Shown piece by piece: positions 56,807 through 57,797 of a DNA stretch of 57,797 bases. Below the pieces are notes generated by a model. That model did no database searches. It saw nothing but the letters and a program-made list of their open reading frames with translations, and was not told the DNA's origin. Position 1 is the stretch's first letter. Every line of letters begins with the position of its first letter. The position numbers and the translations under genes were made by a program. Source of the stretch: Streptomyces sp. NBS 14/10 (lineage in GTDB: Bacteria; Actinomycetota; Actinomycetes; Streptomycetales; Streptomycetaceae); assembly GCF_002224125.1 (NCBI RefSeq), contig NZ_NCSM01000088.1, positions 1 through 57,797 of the forward strand, read 5' to 3'.

Positions 56807-57168
56807 CATGGTTTCGAAATGATCTCTGAATGCTGTGGCCGAGGCTCGCGGCTATGAGCCGATCAATCCGATGGGCGCTGGACCGGCTGGCTGATTCGGT
56901 GTTCGGCGACTCTGGGAGCCGTATCACCTCTGCCAAGACTCTTGGCTGACAAGTTCTCTAAATGGCTCGACTGCCCCTGTGTGGTCTGGCTTTGTTGTAC
57001 CCGGAGGTTTATCCGGATACGTGCCCTACGGCGACGTTGGATGTCGAGTCAGGCATGCCCTCGGCAGTGCAAGTCTAGGCGCCTCGGATGCGCGCCGCTA
57101 AGCTGTGCCGGATCGTCAACGCCCCTTGCTGTAGTGGCAGTTGGCACGAGAAGCACGGGGGTATCGCC
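56807..57168. other. Non-coding stretch right of the transposon
   Basis: The 362 bp show no gene with credible codon use. GC is lower than in the core region and no hairpin stands out. The stretch before 57169 should include the promoter of the membrane protein gene. Confidence 0.45.
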
Positions 57169-57633
57169 ATGGATAAACCGCTTGTCACGATCTCGCAGCT
57201 CGCGCTAGCGCACAACCTAGGCACGACTTCCAAGACAAAGGGCAGCACCACGACATACACCACTACCTTCGCCATGCACCCGATCCCGGCAGACCGCCCA
57301 ACATCCGGATCGGTGACCGTGAAAGTTCCCTGCGGCACCTGCGGCGAAACCGCCCTAGTCAAGATCGATGACGCGAAAACCACTGAGGTTACGCTCGGAA
57401 AGAAGAAAGGCCAATACACCGGATGTACGGCTCTGGGCAGTCTTCTAATCATGGGTGCCCTGCCCGCGATGTTTGGTTCCGTCGTGCTGGGCTTTCTCTT
57501 GATCCTGGCGAGTATCGCGGTCTTTGCGGTGGCTGGTCCGGGATCGTCCTACAGCGGCCTAGAGGTGGTCGGCACCGAATCAGGCACAGGACGGAAAGCT
57601 CATTCGATACGGCATCGAGCTAACAACCGATAG
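57169..57633 (+). CDS. Hypothetical membrane protein with a CGTCGE motif
   Basis: The 154-residue protein starts at ATG 57169 (MDKPLVTISQLALAHNLGTT), after GGGGGTA. The N-terminal half is polar and beta-rich (TSKTKGSTTTYTTTFAMHPI, PTSGSVTVKVPCGTCGETAL), with CGTC as a possible zinc or disulphide site. Then come two hydrophobic segments (GCTALGSLLIMGALPAMFGS and VVLGFLLILASIAVFAVAGP) and a short basic tail. GC and codon use are lower than in the core genes, which fits horizontal origin. Family not recognised. Confidence 0.55.
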   Translation: MDKPLVTISQLALAHNLGTTSKTKGSTTTYTTTFAMHPIPADRPTSGSVTVKVPCGTCGETALVKIDDAKTTEVTLGKKKGQYTGCTALGSLLIMGALPAMFGSVVLGFLLILASIAVFAVAGPGSSYSGLEVVGTESGTGRKAHSIRHRANNR

Positions 57634-57646
57634 CTTCACTACTGAA

Positions 57647-57660
57647 CCCGCTACGGCGGG
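57647..57660 (+). terminator. Short hairpin after the last complete gene
   Basis: CCCGC-TACG-GCGGG (5-bp stem) followed by GCCTTT. A weak intrinsic terminator 14 bp after the stop codon. Confidence 0.4.
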
Positions 57661-57669
57661 GCCTTTCCC

Positions 57670-57797
57670 ATGCCCAGAGAGGAACACCAACAGCGACCGA
57701 ACAGATACCGCGTGTCTCGGGCTCCCGGACTGGCCAACGGCCATCCGGTTGGTACGAGCGTCCCAGCGGCCGTCAAGGGATGCTTTCAGAATGCTGG
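57670..57797 (+). CDS. Possible start of a gene cut by the window end
   Basis: An ATG at 57670 opens a frame (MPREEHQQRPNRYRVSRAPG, then LANGHPVGTSVPAAVKGCFQ) that stays open to the last base. There is no ribosome-binding site in front and the composition is undistinguished, so it may be chance. Confidence 0.2.
   Translation, partial: MPREEHQQRPNRYRVSRAPGLANGHPVGTSVPAAVKGCFQNA

Overview
The window is high-GC actinobacterial DNA, almost certainly from a Streptomyces chromosome. The pointers are heavy G/C in third codon positions, GTG starts, Tat-type and lipobox export signals, two tandem SigB-family sigma factors, and a block (upp, a tRNA-deaminase-associated protein, tadA, tRNA-Ser, paired sigma factors) that I recall from the SCO4030-4041 region of S. 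coelicolor. Identifications come from motif reading alone; no search was run.

Left edge (1-1340): a decayed zone with the broken end of an HxlR regulator, pieces of TetR regulator and a headless SnoaL-like gene, joined at a 30-bp direct repeat. 1344-6711: a compact operon of TPR protein, polyprenyl diphosphate synthase, 3Fe-4S ferredoxin, ferredoxin reductase and cytochrome P450, a candidate isoprenoid-making and oxidising pathway. It is followed on the other strand by a photolyase with a large Gly-rich insertion and an SDR/DUF2867 protein. An orphan TPP riboswitch (11036-11254, minus) points at no thiamine gene.

11.4-23.7 kb is ordinary core chromosome: LytR_C protein, upp, tadA, tRNA-Ser, RDD protein, amidohydrolase, divergent hsp20/usp pair, phosphofructokinase, two sigma factors and small membrane or lipoproteins. 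23.9-30.7 kb holds a MarR-controlled MFS exporter with C-terminal beta-sandwich repeats, a YceI protein carrying the same kind of domain, and a second MFS/TetR efflux pair. 30.8-37.0 kb is a response regulator - histidine kinase - GT2/GtrA - GT39 operon with 4-nt overlaps. 37-46 kb holds an F420-type oxidoreductase, duplicated lipoproteins around an initiator tRNA-Met, a TetR/quinone-oxidoreductase divergon, an isochorismatase-like hydrolase, a methyltransferase and a Tat-exported flavoenzyme.

Right part (46.2-57.8 kb): an accessory zone. A terminator joined to the 3' half of a tRNA-Arg(ACG) occurs twice (48.1 and 54.3 kb), and a third terminator with only the acceptor end lies at 46.2 kb. 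Between the two fuller copies lie a small unknown gene, a frameshifted ribD-like gene, a broken zinc-knuckle ORF, a His-tailed secreted protein and an arsR-acr3-arsC operon, but no integrase; this looks like a cis-mobilisable remnant. Just outside it sits a 2.27-kb IS701-type transposon with 29-bp inverted repeats (28/29 identical), a frameshifted transposase and an intact glyoxalase-superfamily passenger gene.
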